Positions 23,692 to 30,847 of a stretch of DNA of 64,000 nt are shown one piece after another. The stretch covers positions 37,944 through 101,943 of the forward strand of contig JBBQWZ010000021.1 of the NCBI GenBank assembly GCA_038210135.1, written 5' to 3'. This DNA comes from JBBQWZ01 sp038210135. Its GTDB lineage: Bacteria; Acidobacteriota; Terriglobia; Bryobacterales; Bryobacteraceae. Position 1 is the stretch's first letter; each line of letters starts with the position of its first letter. The position numbers were made by a program, and so were the translations under genes. The notes under the pieces were generated by a model that worked only from the letters and a program-made list of their open reading frames with translations, was not told the DNA's origin and made no database searches.

Positions 23692-24693
23692 CTACTCGGC
23701 GGGATTGCAGACGCCGGCCGGAATCGTCAGCGTCTGCGTGCGGCAGACGTTGTTCATATTCCAGAGATTGCCGGCTCCGCCGAAATCGGTGAGGTCGTGG
23801 AACTTGCCGACGGGGGCCAGGTCGCAGCGGGCGTCGTTGGTTCCGACTCCATTGAAGCGGGCCGTATTGGCGATCACCTGGGTGTTGCTCGCGTGGCTGT
23901 TGGTGGCGACGCCGTCACCGCAGTTGTTGCTGACCATGTTCCCGTAGACGAAGTTGTGATCGGTGGGATGGATCGTGTCGCTGAAGAAGTAGGTCAGATA
24001 GATGCCACCGTCGAAGGCGCGATTGAGTCCGTTCGAAGTGACGATATTGCGGTACAGGGAATGATGGCCGCCGCCGGCGATCGCGATTCCGTGCGCGCTT
24101 CCCTTGGCGCCGTTGTTCAGAAACAGGTTATTCCCGAAGACCTGGACACAGTAGGCTCGCGTGAGCAGGATGGCGTTCACGTGATGCGAGATGGTGTTGT
24201 TGGCGAGGGTGGCCGCGGTTCCGACTTCAGTGGGCGACGGATTGGGGCAAACGGTATCGGTGATGTAGATGCCGATCGCCACGCCGCGCTGATTGAGCGC
24301 CGGCGACACGGAAGGGCCGTCCATGGTTACGCCTTGAATCAGGTGTCCGGTTCCGCCGCCGCTGTTAATGCCGTAAGCGAATCCGTTGATCGAGCCTGGC
24401 CCTTTCACCGTGAAAGCATCAAAGGAAGGATTGCTGATTCCGATCGGCGTGCCAACGGGCGACGAGCCGGCGGTGCCCTGGCACGAACCCAGGAATCCGC
24501 TGCCGGTGCAGTTGATGGAAAAGCCGTTGAGGTTGATGGTGGTGTTCGCGGCTCCTACGACGAGCGCGGATTGATCGGTGCAGTTGAGGTTGGCGGTAAG
24601 GTTCACCGTGCCTGAAACGGTATCGCCGCAGTTGAGGGCCAGTACGTTTCCGCAGAATAGTACTGCGAGAACAGCCAGCAAGGATAATTTCAT
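23692..24693 (-). CDS. Exported right-handed beta-helix protein
   Basis: 333 residues. Signal peptide (MKLSLLAVLAVLFCGNVLA), then CGDTVSGTVNLTANLNC and repeated rungs with N-x-(I/V)-x-x-N patterns: NTTINLNGFSINC, ANNTISHHVNAILL, HSLYRNIVTSNGL, NFVYGNMVSNNCGDGV. This is the parallel beta-helix (pectate-lyase-like) repeat seen in secreted polysaccharide-active or structural proteins. No catalytic triad of a named family could be placed. Several Cys pairs suggest disulfides outside the cytoplasm. GGAGAG seven bases before the ATG supports the start. The stop is 69 bp from the convergent DUF2961 gene. Confidence 0.8.
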   Translation of the reverse strand: MKLSLLAVLAVLFCGNVLALNCGDTVSGTVNLTANLNCTDQSALVVGAANTTINLNGFSINCTGSGFLGSCQGTAGSSPVGTPIGISNPSFDAFTVKGPGSINGFAYGINSGGGTGHLIQGVTMDGPSVSPALNQRGVAIGIYITDTVCPNPSPTEVGTAATLANNTISHHVNAILLTRAYCVQVFGNNLFLNNGAKGSAHGIAIAGGGHHSLYRNIVTSNGLNRAFDGGIYLTYFFSDTIHPTDHNFVYGNMVSNNCGDGVATNSHASNTQVIANTARFNGVGTNDARCDLAPVGKFHDLTDFGGAGNLWNMNNVCRTQTLTIPAGVCNPAE

Positions 24694-25152
24694 GTTTCTC
24701 TCCGCACCCGAAGAAGCGGAGCGAGACCCGGTATTGGCAGTCCAGAGAGATTGGCAATTCAGAAAAAATGCGACGGGAGAACGGGGCCAAGAAACGGAGC
24801 TTGCCAGAGATAGATGTCGGATGGACCTGGGAAGTCAGACCGTAGAGTTTGGATATGCGTGAGCGATGCAGGGAATGGAGTTTGGAGGAGCTTTATTGAA
24901 TTCCGAGCCGGCAGGATTGGGTTCCTGCGGATCGGTCCTTATTTTCTGTGTCTCACGCGAGGGGTGTGCTTCAACCTCTTTGTCTCCGTTGTTCCAGAGA
25001 GAGGTCGATATATTCAAAGCCGGAGCAACCTTCGGACGAAGAAATCGCCCGTTATTTTGCGCGATACCAGCGAGGTAGTCACAGCCAAAAGCATACGGAT
25101 GCAGCAATCGGACATCGGATCCAAGATCCCGCCCTGGCTGCAAGCGGATGGA
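24694..25152. other. Spacer without a recognisable gene
   Basis: This 459-bp stretch lies between infC and the beta-helix gene, both on the minus strand. Open frames within it have no ribosome site and no familiar sequence. No rpmI or rplT, the usual genes after infC, is present. No element of the hairpin family is seen here. Confidence 0.5.
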
Positions 25153-25785
25153 CTAGTGCGTCGCCGGAGCCGGAGGTGCCCCGCCTGCATCCGGAGCCTT
25201 ACCGCCGCCCTCTGGCTTGGGCTTCGGTTCCTTCGCCGGAACAATCACTTTAATCGGGCTGATGATCACGTGCGCGTTGCGGCCTTCGAGCCGCGGCTGA
25301 CCTTCGACAGCACCATGCTGGGCGAGATCCGCGGCGAACCGCAGCAGCAACTTCTTACCTAAATCCACGTGCGCGATTTCGCGGCCGCGGAATTGGACAA
25401 CAGCCTTCACGCGATTGCCTTCGCCAAGGAACCGGATCGCATGGTTCTTCTTGAAGTCGTAATCGTGGTCATCGGTGTTCGGACGGAACTTCAGCTCTTT
25501 GACAAGAATGATGTGCTGCTTCTTGCGAGCATCGTGCTGCTTTTTCTTGTTTTCGTACTGCCATTGGCCGTAATCCATCGCTTTGGCGACGGGCGGCTCG
25601 GCGGTCGGAGCGATCAGGATCAGGTCGAGGCCTAACTCCTGCGCGCGGCGGACAGCCTGCATCGTAGGCATCACTTCAACGGAACCGTCGGGGAATACAG
25701 CTCTCACTTCGCGCGCGCGAATGGCCTCATTTACGTTTTCCCGGATTCGCGGACGGCGTGGAGGAAAATTGCGGGGTGGATACAT
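25153..25785 (-). CDS. infC: Translation initiation factor IF-3
   Basis: 210 residues. N-domain about 12-80 (VRAVFPDGSVEVMPTMQAVR, then DLILIAPTAEPPVAKAMDYG), linker KKKQHDARKKQH, and C-domain about 95-185 (VKELKFRPNTDDHDYDFKKN, FLGEGNRVKAVVQFRGREI). IF-3 binds the 30S subunit and checks start-codon pairing. A 25-residue Pro/Gly/Ala-rich tail extends beyond the usual end. The start is an ATG, not the rare AUU/AUC of E. coli infC. No Shine-Dalgarno sequence precedes it; a 21-codon ORF ends directly before it (TGA-ATG). No rpmI-rplT follows, unlike the classic operon. Confidence 0.96.
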   Translation of the reverse strand: MYPPRNFPPRRPRIRENVNEAIRAREVRAVFPDGSVEVMPTMQAVRRAQELGLDLILIAPTAEPPVAKAMDYGQWQYENKKKQHDARKKQHIILVKELKFRPNTDDHDYDFKKNHAIRFLGEGNRVKAVVQFRGREIAHVDLGKKLLLRFAADLAQHGAVEGQPRLEGRNAHVIISPIKVIVPAKEPKPKPEGGGKAPDAGGAPPAPATH

Positions 25786-25851
25786 TCAGGAGAGGTCAGC
25801 GCATCCGAATGCGCCGAGGGGGTAGGTATTCGCGTTGCCGCGCAGATTCAT
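25786..25851 (-). CDS. Possible leaderless 21-codon leader ORF of infC
   Basis: The ATG at 25851 opens a 21-codon frame (MNLRGNANTYPLGAFGCADL and S) whose TGA directly abuts the infC ATG. The predicted transcription start from the promoter at 25858-25884 falls on this ATG, so the mRNA would begin with the start codon. infC itself has no ribosome site, so coupling by termination and restart is plausible. Evidence is positional only; the frame is open further upstream and may have no role. Confidence 0.3.
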   Translation of the reverse strand: MNLRGNANTYPLGAFGCADLS

Positions 25852-25857
25852 GTATCG

Positions 25858-25884
25858 ATGGTAGCAGATTTTATAAAAAGTCAA
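25858..25884 (-). promoter_or_regulatory. Candidate infC promoter
   Basis: On the minus strand TTGACT (25884-25879) and TACCAT (25863-25858) are separated by 15 bases, with TGC directly before the -10 as an extended element. The spacing is shorter than ideal. The start would be near 25851. Confidence 0.4.
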
Positions 25885-25910
25885 CCCGCCAGAATTCTGG
25901 CAGCAAGGAT

Positions 25911-26040
25911 TCGAATTGAACCCCGAACGTAAGATCGCGCTTCCCCCCTCACTCGCACCGCGCGGATCGAACCCGGAGCGTGAGCGACTCGGACTTCCGG
26001 TTTGAATCACCCCGCCAGCAAAGGTAGGGGATTCCGCTCG
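25911..26040 (+). repeat. Composite of A-, B- and D-type hairpin elements
   Basis: A degenerate A copy (CCCC GA AC GTAA, from 25921) is followed by a B copy at 25972-25992 (CCCG GA GC GTGA GC GA then CTCGG, with a small change in the right arm) and a D copy at 26010-26030 (CCCCGCC, loop, GGTAGGGG with one G-T pair and one bulge), then ATTCCGCTCGAT. The cluster fills the spacer between infC's promoter and the end of acpS. Confidence 0.65.
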
Positions 26041-26049
26041 ATCACACCC

Positions 26050-26442
26050 TTAATCCTCCAGCAACACCAGAGCCATTCCGTACTGCTTCGTATGGGTCAG
26101 CGACAGCGTGACAGTCTTCACTTTCATCGACTCCGCAAATTTGGCCGCCACCCCATGAAACAGCAGAGTCGGCTTCCCGGACGGCAGGTTCGCCACTTCA
26201 AAATCGTGCCACCCGACCCCCCTCCGCCAGCCCGTTCCAATCGCCTTCATACCCGCTTCCTTGGCGGCAAAACGGGCTGCAACCCGTTCAAAACGATTAG
26301 CTTTTCGCATCACGTAAGCCCGCTCGTTCGGAGTCAGGATCCGATCCAGAAACCGGTCTCCATGCCGCGCAATAGCCGCCTCGATCCGATCCACTTCCGC
26401 CAGGTCGATCCCGCTCCCAATAATCAAATTGCACCACCGCAT
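26050..26442 (-). CDS. acpS: Holo-[acyl-carrier-protein] synthase
   Basis: 130 residues, the normal AcpS length. IIGSGIDLAEVDRIEAAIAR holds the Mg2+-binding Asp; FAAKEAGMKAIGTG holds the conserved Glu and Lys of the active site at the trimer interface. It transfers 4'-phosphopantetheine from CoA to acyl carrier protein in the cytoplasm. The ATG at 26442 is used; a TTG five codons on would give the common start IIGSGID. Its promoter would lie in the structured region shared with the divergent cobalt/nickel transporter. Confidence 0.93.
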   Translation of the reverse strand: MRWCNLIIGSGIDLAEVDRIEAAIARHGDRFLDRILTPNERAYVMRKANRFERVAARFAAKEAGMKAIGTGWRRGVGWHDFEVANLPSGKPTLLFHGVAAKFAESMKVKTVTLSLTHTKQYGMALVLLED

Positions 26443-26477
26443 CCGATTTCGAATCTAAATCGTATCAAGAGTAATAA

Positions 26478-26525
26478 CGTTCGCGGTAACAGTAGTTCCC
26501 GGTTCCAAGCCGGGATCCGCGAACG
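26478..26525 (+). ncRNA. Structured leader upstream of the Co/Ni transporter
   Basis: A 9-bp outer stem CGTTCGCGG (26478-26486) / CCGCGAACG (26517-26525) encloses a 6-bp hairpin TCCCGG / CCGGGA with the 7-base loop TTCCAAG. The inner arm resembles a tRNA T-arm stacked on an acceptor-like stem, although the usual purine after TTC is C. The right arm of the outer stem can also pair within the palindrome GAACGCGTTC (26521-26530), so two exclusive folds exist. It precedes a terminator-like hairpin and then cbiM. No B12-box riboswitch signature is seen. Confidence 0.4.
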
Positions 26526-26541
26526 CGTTCCGTCCACTCAG

Positions 26542-26581
26542 AGCGGGGACCGTTCACGGCGGTCCCCGCTGTCTCTTTCTT
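26542..26581 (+). terminator. Strong hairpin before cbiM, attenuator-like
   Basis: A perfect 11-bp stem AGCGGGGACCG (26542-26552) / CGGTCCCCGCT (26560-26570) with a 7-base loop is followed by GTCTCTTTCTT. No plus-strand gene ends here, so it would stop transcripts that start in the leader before reaching cbiM, or fold as part of a switch. Confidence 0.5.
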
Positions 26582-26646
26582 AGCCGGCCGGCCAATGCAC
26601 GGTATGGCTGTTCGTGATAATTTAAGACGGGTCTACCGCTCCAGTC

Positions 26647-27555
26647 ATGCACATTCCAGACGGATTTCTGACACCTCCGGTGTGGGCCACCCTCGACATC
26701 CTGGCGGTGCCCTGCGTCGGAATCCTCACGCGCCGTGCACAACGCGCGACCGACGAATCCAAACTGCCGCTGCTCGGAGTCCTCGGCGCATTCGTGTTCG
26801 CCGCTCAAATGATTAACTTCCCGGTCGGACCCGGTGTCAGCGGACACCTGGTTGGCGGAACCCTGCTCGCCGCTACACTCGGACCCGCCCCCGCCACCGT
26901 CGTGATGACCGCCATCATCGCTTTGCAAGCGCTCGTTTTCCAGGACGGAGGGATCCTGTGTCTCGGCGCCAACGTCTTCAATATGGCGATCGCCGGAGTC
27001 CTCGCCGGATACCTGCCCTACCGCCTGCTCTCGAAGCGCAAGAGCCTGGCTCTGTTTAGCGGCGCATTTCTATCCGTGCTCGTCAGCGCCTGCCTGGCCC
27101 TCGCCGAACTCCTGTCTTCCGGCGTGAAGATGCCCAGCGGAATCCTCGGCGTCTCGCTCGGTTTCTTCGTCGTCAGCGCTTTGATCGAAGGCGGAATCAC
27201 CGTCGCCGTCGTCAAAGCCATCGATCGCCTGAATCCTGCCTGGGTGCCCGCGCCGCAGCAGTCGCCGCGCCGTCAAACCGGTTGGATCGCCGTCGCCGCG
27301 ATCGTTCTCGCCGTCGCCGGAATCCTGTTCGCGTCCGCCGCGCCGGATGGCATCGAGAAACTCTCGTCCGATCTCGGAATCGCCTCGCAAACAAAGGCTC
27401 TGTTCTCGACGCCGCTGGCGGATTATGATTTCAAGGCACTGCCATCCGAGTGGCTCCGCAAAGCTGCCGCCGGACTCTGCGGACTCGCGCTCATCTACAT
27501 CGCGTGCCTCGGCCTGGAGCGCCTGCTCCGCCGCCGCGCCCTCCCCGAAGCCTGA
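26647..27555 (+). CDS. cbiM: Co/Ni ECF transporter S component, CbiM/NikM fused to a CbiN-like part
   Basis: 302 residues. It begins MHIPDGFL, the Met-His start whose N-terminal amine and His2 bind the metal in CbiM/NikM. The core (about 1-210) has the family's membrane segments, with VGPGVSGHLVGGTLLA and LQALVFQDGGILCLGANVFN. After a short linker, residues 225-302 form two membrane segments around SAAPDGIEKLSSDLG, typical of the CbiN/NikN-like (PDGLE) partner. So both are fused in one chain. With CbiQ and CbiO it imports cobalt or nickel; which one cannot be told. Confidence 0.9.
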   Translation: MHIPDGFLTPPVWATLDILAVPCVGILTRRAQRATDESKLPLLGVLGAFVFAAQMINFPVGPGVSGHLVGGTLLAATLGPAPATVVMTAIIALQALVFQDGGILCLGANVFNMAIAGVLAGYLPYRLLSKRKSLALFSGAFLSVLVSACLALAELLSSGVKMPSGILGVSLGFFVVSALIEGGITVAVVKAIDRLNPAWVPAPQQSPRRQTGWIAVAAIVLAVAGILFASAAPDGIEKLSSDLGIASQTKALFSTPLADYDFKALPSEWLRKAAAGLCGLALIYIACLGLERLLRRRALPEA

Positions 27556-27559
27556 TCGC

Positions 27560-28276
27560 ATGCATCACGTTCTGGTCGAGCAATGGAGCCGCCGCGCCAG
27601 TTGGCTGCACCGCCGCGATGCGCGCGGAAAATTGCTTGCACTGGTCGCAATCCTGATCGCCATCGGAACCACCCGCATTGACGCCCATGCGGCACTCGCC
27701 GCGTACGCCTTGCTGCTGATCACGGCGCTTCTCGCCGCGCGGCTTCCCGTCATTAGCATTCTGCTTCGATCCGCCAGCGTTCTGCCGTTCACCGGAACGT
27801 TCGCACTCGTGAGTTGGATCGCCGGAGACGCACCCCGCGCCATTTCCCTACTTGAAAAAAGTTATCTCTCCGCGCTGGCGGCGTTACTACTCATCTCGAC
27901 CACACCGCTTCCACGCCTGTTCGCGGGACTCGAATCGTTAGGCGTCCCGAGGCTCATCAATCTCACGGTACAGTTCCTCTACCGCTACCTATTCGTCATT
28001 TCTGAACAGGCTCAGCACATGCGCTTGGCAAGCCGCTGCCGCAGTAGCGGCAAGAACAATCACGGAACGCGCAGCCGCTTCGCCGCCGCTACCGGATCGC
28101 TCGCGGTCCTCTTCGCGCGATCGTATGGACGCGCCGAAGGCGTGCATCGCGCCATGCTTTCGCGCGGATTCGCCGGTCACTTTCCGCTGCTCGCCGCGCC
28201 GCGCTTCACGCTCGCCGACGGCGGCTTTCTGACTGCCGCCATCGCCTCCGCGCTCCTGGTGCGCGTCGGACTATGA
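27560..28276 (+). CDS. cbiQ: Co/Ni ECF transporter transmembrane component CbiQ
   Basis: 238 residues. The membrane segments and cytoplasmic coupling helices are typical of EcfT/CbiQ proteins. The two Ala-Arg-Gly-like coupling motifs appear in altered form, the clearer being GRAEGVHRAMLSRGFAGHFP near the C terminus. It links the substrate component to the ATPase. The ATG is 5 bp after the cbiM stop, and the end overlaps cbiO by four bases, so all three are one operon. Confidence 0.88.
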   Translation: MHHVLVEQWSRRASWLHRRDARGKLLALVAILIAIGTTRIDAHAALAAYALLLITALLAARLPVISILLRSASVLPFTGTFALVSWIAGDAPRAISLLEKSYLSALAALLLISTTPLPRLFAGLESLGVPRLINLTVQFLYRYLFVISEQAQHMRLASRCRSSGKNNHGTRSRFAAATGSLAVLFARSYGRAEGVHRAMLSRGFAGHFPLLAAPRFTLADGGFLTAAIASALLVRVGL

Positions 28277-28962
28277 GCGCGCTGATTGAAGTTCGCGGAC
28301 TCCGCTATCGCTACGACGACGGAACGCAAGCCCTGAACGGAATTGATTTCGATCTGCGCCCCGGCGACTGCGTCGCTCTGCTCGGAGCCAACGGATCCGG
28401 CAAGACTACCTTTGTCCTGCACCTCAACGGACTGCTCACGGGCGAAGGCTTCGTGAAGGTCTGCGGGCTGCCGGTCACAAAAGAAAACCTGCCCGCGATC
28501 CGCGCCAAGATCGGCATGGTCTTTCAGGATTCGGACGAGCAGCTTTTCATGCCGAGCGTCCTCGAGGACGTTGCGTTCGGACCCGCCAATCAGGGTCTGA
28601 AGATCGAAGAAGCGACCGCTAGAGCGCATACCGCACTCACGCAAGTCGGCATGGATTGGGCCGCCGCGAAAGCGCCGTATCACTTAAGCGCCGGAGAAAA
28701 GCGCCGCGTTGCGCTCGCCGGCGTCCTCGCGATGGATCCCGAAATTCTGGTGCTCGACGAACCGACCACTTACCTCGATCCGCCCGGACAACGCGAACTG
28801 CTGAAGCTTCTGAAGGAACTACCGCAAGCGAAAATCCTGGTCACGCACGACATCCCGTTCGCCCAGTCGCTTGCCACGCGCGCGGTCTTCTTTGAAAAAG
28901 GAAAAGTAGTCGCCGAAGGTTCCGTGTCGCAAGTGGTCGGCCAGTTCGACTGGCACTTGTAA
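28273..28962 (+). CDS. cbiO: Co/Ni ECF transporter ATPase CbiO
   Basis: 229 residues, an ABC ATPase. Walker A GANGSGKTTFV, Q-loop VFQDSDEQLFMPSV (the ECF-type Q-loop with DEQLF), signature LSAGEKRRVALAGVLA, Walker B ILVLDEPTTYLDP and H-loop LVTHDIP. It powers the CbiMN-CbiQ importer in the inner membrane. A single ATPase gene is present, so a homodimer is expected. The stop TAA is followed at once by a 29-bp tandem repeat array. Confidence 0.93.
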   Translation: MSALIEVRGLRYRYDDGTQALNGIDFDLRPGDCVALLGANGSGKTTFVLHLNGLLTGEGFVKVCGLPVTKENLPAIRAKIGMVFQDSDEQLFMPSVLEDVAFGPANQGLKIEEATARAHTALTQVGMDWAAAKAPYHLSAGEKRRVALAGVLAMDPEILVLDEPTTYLDPPGQRELLKLLKELPQAKILVTHDIPFAQSLATRAVFFEKGKVVAEGSVSQVVGQFDWHL

Positions 28963-29074
28963 GTGGCATAGGCCTCCGGCCTGTGCGTCTCGTGGCATAA
29001 GCCTCCGGGGTGCACGTCTCGTGGCATAAGCCTCCGGGGTGCACGTCTCGTGGCATAGGCCTCCGGCCTGTGCA
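28963..29074. repeat. Four tandem 29-bp repeats filling an intergenic gap
   Basis: Unit starts are at 28963, 28992, 29021 and 29050. Each begins GTGGCATA(G/A)GCCTCCGG and ends GTGC or GTGCAC plus GTCTC. Units 1 and 4 carry AGGCC TCC GGCCT, a perfect 5-bp hairpin with a 3-base loop; units 2 and 3 have lost it (AAGCCTCCGGGG). The array runs from the base after the cbiO stop to two bases before the deoC stop, so it fills the whole gap of convergent genes. There are no unique spacers, so it is not CRISPR. Confidence 0.85.
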
Positions 29075-29076
29075 TT

Positions 29077-29814
29077 CTATGTCGCGACCGGGACCACCTC
29101 AGCGGCCTTGCGACGCGCCAGTTCCGCTTTCCACTCGTCGAGAATCGCCGCCGTCGCTAACGTTTCCACCCGATCGCAGCCGGCCTCGTAGGCGCGCAAA
29201 ACGTCCGCCAGGGTCGCGATCCCGCAACCCGCTTTCATCTTGGCTTTGTCGTTGAGCAGCCGCTGAAACAACGCCAGATCCTCATGAGCCAGCACCCCGT
29301 CAGTGCCCAGGCTCACGAAATCGACTTCCGCGCGCTTCGCCAACCGGCACCCGATCGTCTTCAGATCCTGCGCCAGGTATCGATTCTCGAAAACGATTTT
29401 GAGCACAGCGCCGGTTTCGTGACACGCCTTCGCCAGTTGCGTCAATTCCATCTCCACATAAGGAAATTGGCGCGACAGCATCTTGCCCGCGTTCAGTACC
29501 GCATCGATCTCTTTCACGCCTCGCCGAAGCAGGTCGCGCGCTTCGTAAAGTTTCGCTCCCGTCGTCGCGGAACCGTGCGGATAGCTGACTACGCTCGCGA
29601 CCGTGACGCCGGATCCTTCCATCCAACGCACCACCGCATCCGCATCCGAGGGACGCGCCACCACGGCGGCGATGCGATACTCGCGCGCCAACGCACAACC
29701 TGTTTCCACTTGTTCTTCGGAAAGATCGGGGCCCGTCAGCGAGTGCTCGATCAGGCCAGCGACATCCTCGTAAGTGGACCACGCCGGACGGGCTGCCATC
29801 TCGGGAACGCTCAC
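29077..29814 (-). CDS. deoC: DeoC-family aldolase-like protein lacking the Schiff-base lysine
   Basis: 245 residues with the DeoC TIM-barrel layout: LIEHSLTGPDLSEEQVE, VSYPHGSATTGAKLYEAR, KEIDAVLNAGKML (D104), AVLKIVFENRYL (K139), DFVSLGTDGVLAH and MKAGCGIATLADV (K194). DeoC splits deoxyribose-5-phosphate through a lysine Schiff base. In E. coli that lysine (K167) is in DFIKTSTGK; here the aligned position is S168 in DFVSLGTDG. The second lysine (E. coli K201) is kept as K194. Classical activity is therefore doubtful. Its start overlaps the cpoB stop by four bases. Confidence 0.8.
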   Translation of the reverse strand: MSVPEMAARPAWSTYEDVAGLIEHSLTGPDLSEEQVETGCALAREYRIAAVVARPSDADAVVRWMEGSGVTVASVVSYPHGSATTGAKLYEARDLLRRGVKEIDAVLNAGKMLSRQFPYVEMELTQLAKACHETGAVLKIVFENRYLAQDLKTIGCRLAKRAEVDFVSLGTDGVLAHEDLALFQRLLNDKAKMKAGCGIATLADVLRAYEAGCDRVETLATAAILDEWKAELARRKAAEVVPVAT

Positions 29815-30707
29815 CGTTTCTTGGTCCGCGCCGGTCCCGCTCCGGTAACGCCCATCGCCTTCAGTTGGCTCGCCGCCTTCGCCGCGAAGTCGGAGTTCGG
29901 ATACCGCTTGATCACCTGCCGATACTCGGTCGCTGACGCCGTCCTCTGATCGCCTCGGCGTAGGCTTTCCGCTTTCATGAACAGCGCCTCCGCTGTTTTC
30001 GTACCTTCCGGAAACTGTTCCACCACGACGTCAAATGCCTTGGCCGCGCTCTCGAAATCGGCCTTTAGGTAGTATGCGTACGCGATCAAAAACGCCGCCT
30101 CCGGAGCCTGCTCGGTGTCCTTGTAATACTTCAGGTACGTCGTAAATTCTTCGACCGCTAGATCGCGCTTGCCGGATTGATAATCACGCTTCGCGTTGTC
30201 GAACGTCGTCTGCGCGGACATGCCCGCGGGAGGCAGGTTGCCGCCTGAGGGATTCGCCGAGCCGCCGGCTGGAGGAGCGCTCGGGGGATTCGCGGCGATC
30301 GAAATCAGATTTTTTATGTCCAATAGACGCGCGTCAAACTTGACCAGCCGCGAATTCATGTCGGTGACGGATTCGCGCACGCCCCGCATTTCCTCGCCCA
30401 TCTGATCGACCTTCACGCCCAGGTTCGCCACCGGCGCAACCACGCCGCGCGCCTGTTCGTTCATCTTTTCTGCCATGCCGCTTTGCAAAATAGCGACCGA
30501 CGTATTGGCTTTGTTCGACGCGTCCACCGACTGTTGCACCAGCACCGTTAATGCCGCCAGCTTCTCATCGAGCGTCCGCTGCATGGTGCGGACCTGGTCC
30601 TGCAACAGCGCGACGTCGCGCTGCAATTCGACCATATCGTTCTTCTTCTGCCCGAACGCCAACGGAGCCGCCAGCGCAAAACAAACCAGAGCGGTGCGAA
30701 TGTTCAT
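29811..30707 (-). CDS. cpoB: Tol-Pal system coordinator CpoB/YbgF
   Basis: 298 residues. Signal peptide (MNIRTALVCFALAAPLAFG), an N-terminal coiled coil (about 25-125: VELQRDVALLQDQVRTMQRT), a Pro/Gly linker (140-165), then TPR repeats (TTFDNAKRDYQSGKRDLAVE, AAFLIAYAYYLKADFESAAK, ALFMKAESLRRGDQRTASAT). CpoB in E. coli links Tol-Pal constriction with peptidoglycan synthesis in the periplasm. It follows pal on the same strand, but a terminator lies between them. It overlaps the deoC-like gene by four bases. Confidence 0.92.
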   Translation of the reverse strand: MNIRTALVCFALAAPLAFGQKKNDMVELQRDVALLQDQVRTMQRTLDEKLAALTVLVQQSVDASNKANTSVAILQSGMAEKMNEQARGVVAPVANLGVKVDQMGEEMRGVRESVTDMNSRLVKFDARLLDIKNLISIAANPPSAPPAGGSANPSGGNLPPAGMSAQTTFDNAKRDYQSGKRDLAVEEFTTYLKYYKDTEQAPEAAFLIAYAYYLKADFESAAKAFDVVVEQFPEGTKTAEALFMKAESLRRGDQRTASATEYRQVIKRYPNSDFAAKAASQLKAMGVTGAGPARTKKR

Positions 30708-30793
30708 CGTCGAAACCCCTCAAACTTCATCTTAAATCCGTAACGCGACGCGATCAGCCGCGCCTACTTCGCCGTATCAAAGTCTTGCCTCGC

Positions 30794-30825
30794 AAAAAAG
30801 GGCCACCGCCTTTCGGCAGCGGCCC
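30794..30825 (-). terminator. Intrinsic terminator after pal
   Basis: On the minus strand an 11-position stem GGGCCGCTGCC / GGCGGTGGCCC (two mismatches) with a GAAA loop is followed by TTTTTT. It separates pal from cpoB, so cpoB-deoC probably needs readthrough or its own promoter. Confidence 0.8.
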
Positions 30826-30847
30826 CCATTTACATTTCCGACCGGAA

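Noticed and set aside
24835..25143. 102-residue minus-strand frame after infC
   Set aside because: No ribosome site, no recognisable sequence, and a start inside the infC 3' region; treated as spacer.
26478..26525. Complete tRNA gene
   Set aside because: Only an acceptor-like stem and a T-arm-like hairpin are present; D and anticodon arms are missing and the T-loop purine is C.
28963..29074. CRISPR array
   Set aside because: The 29-bp units are head-to-tail without unique spacers, and no cas gene is present.
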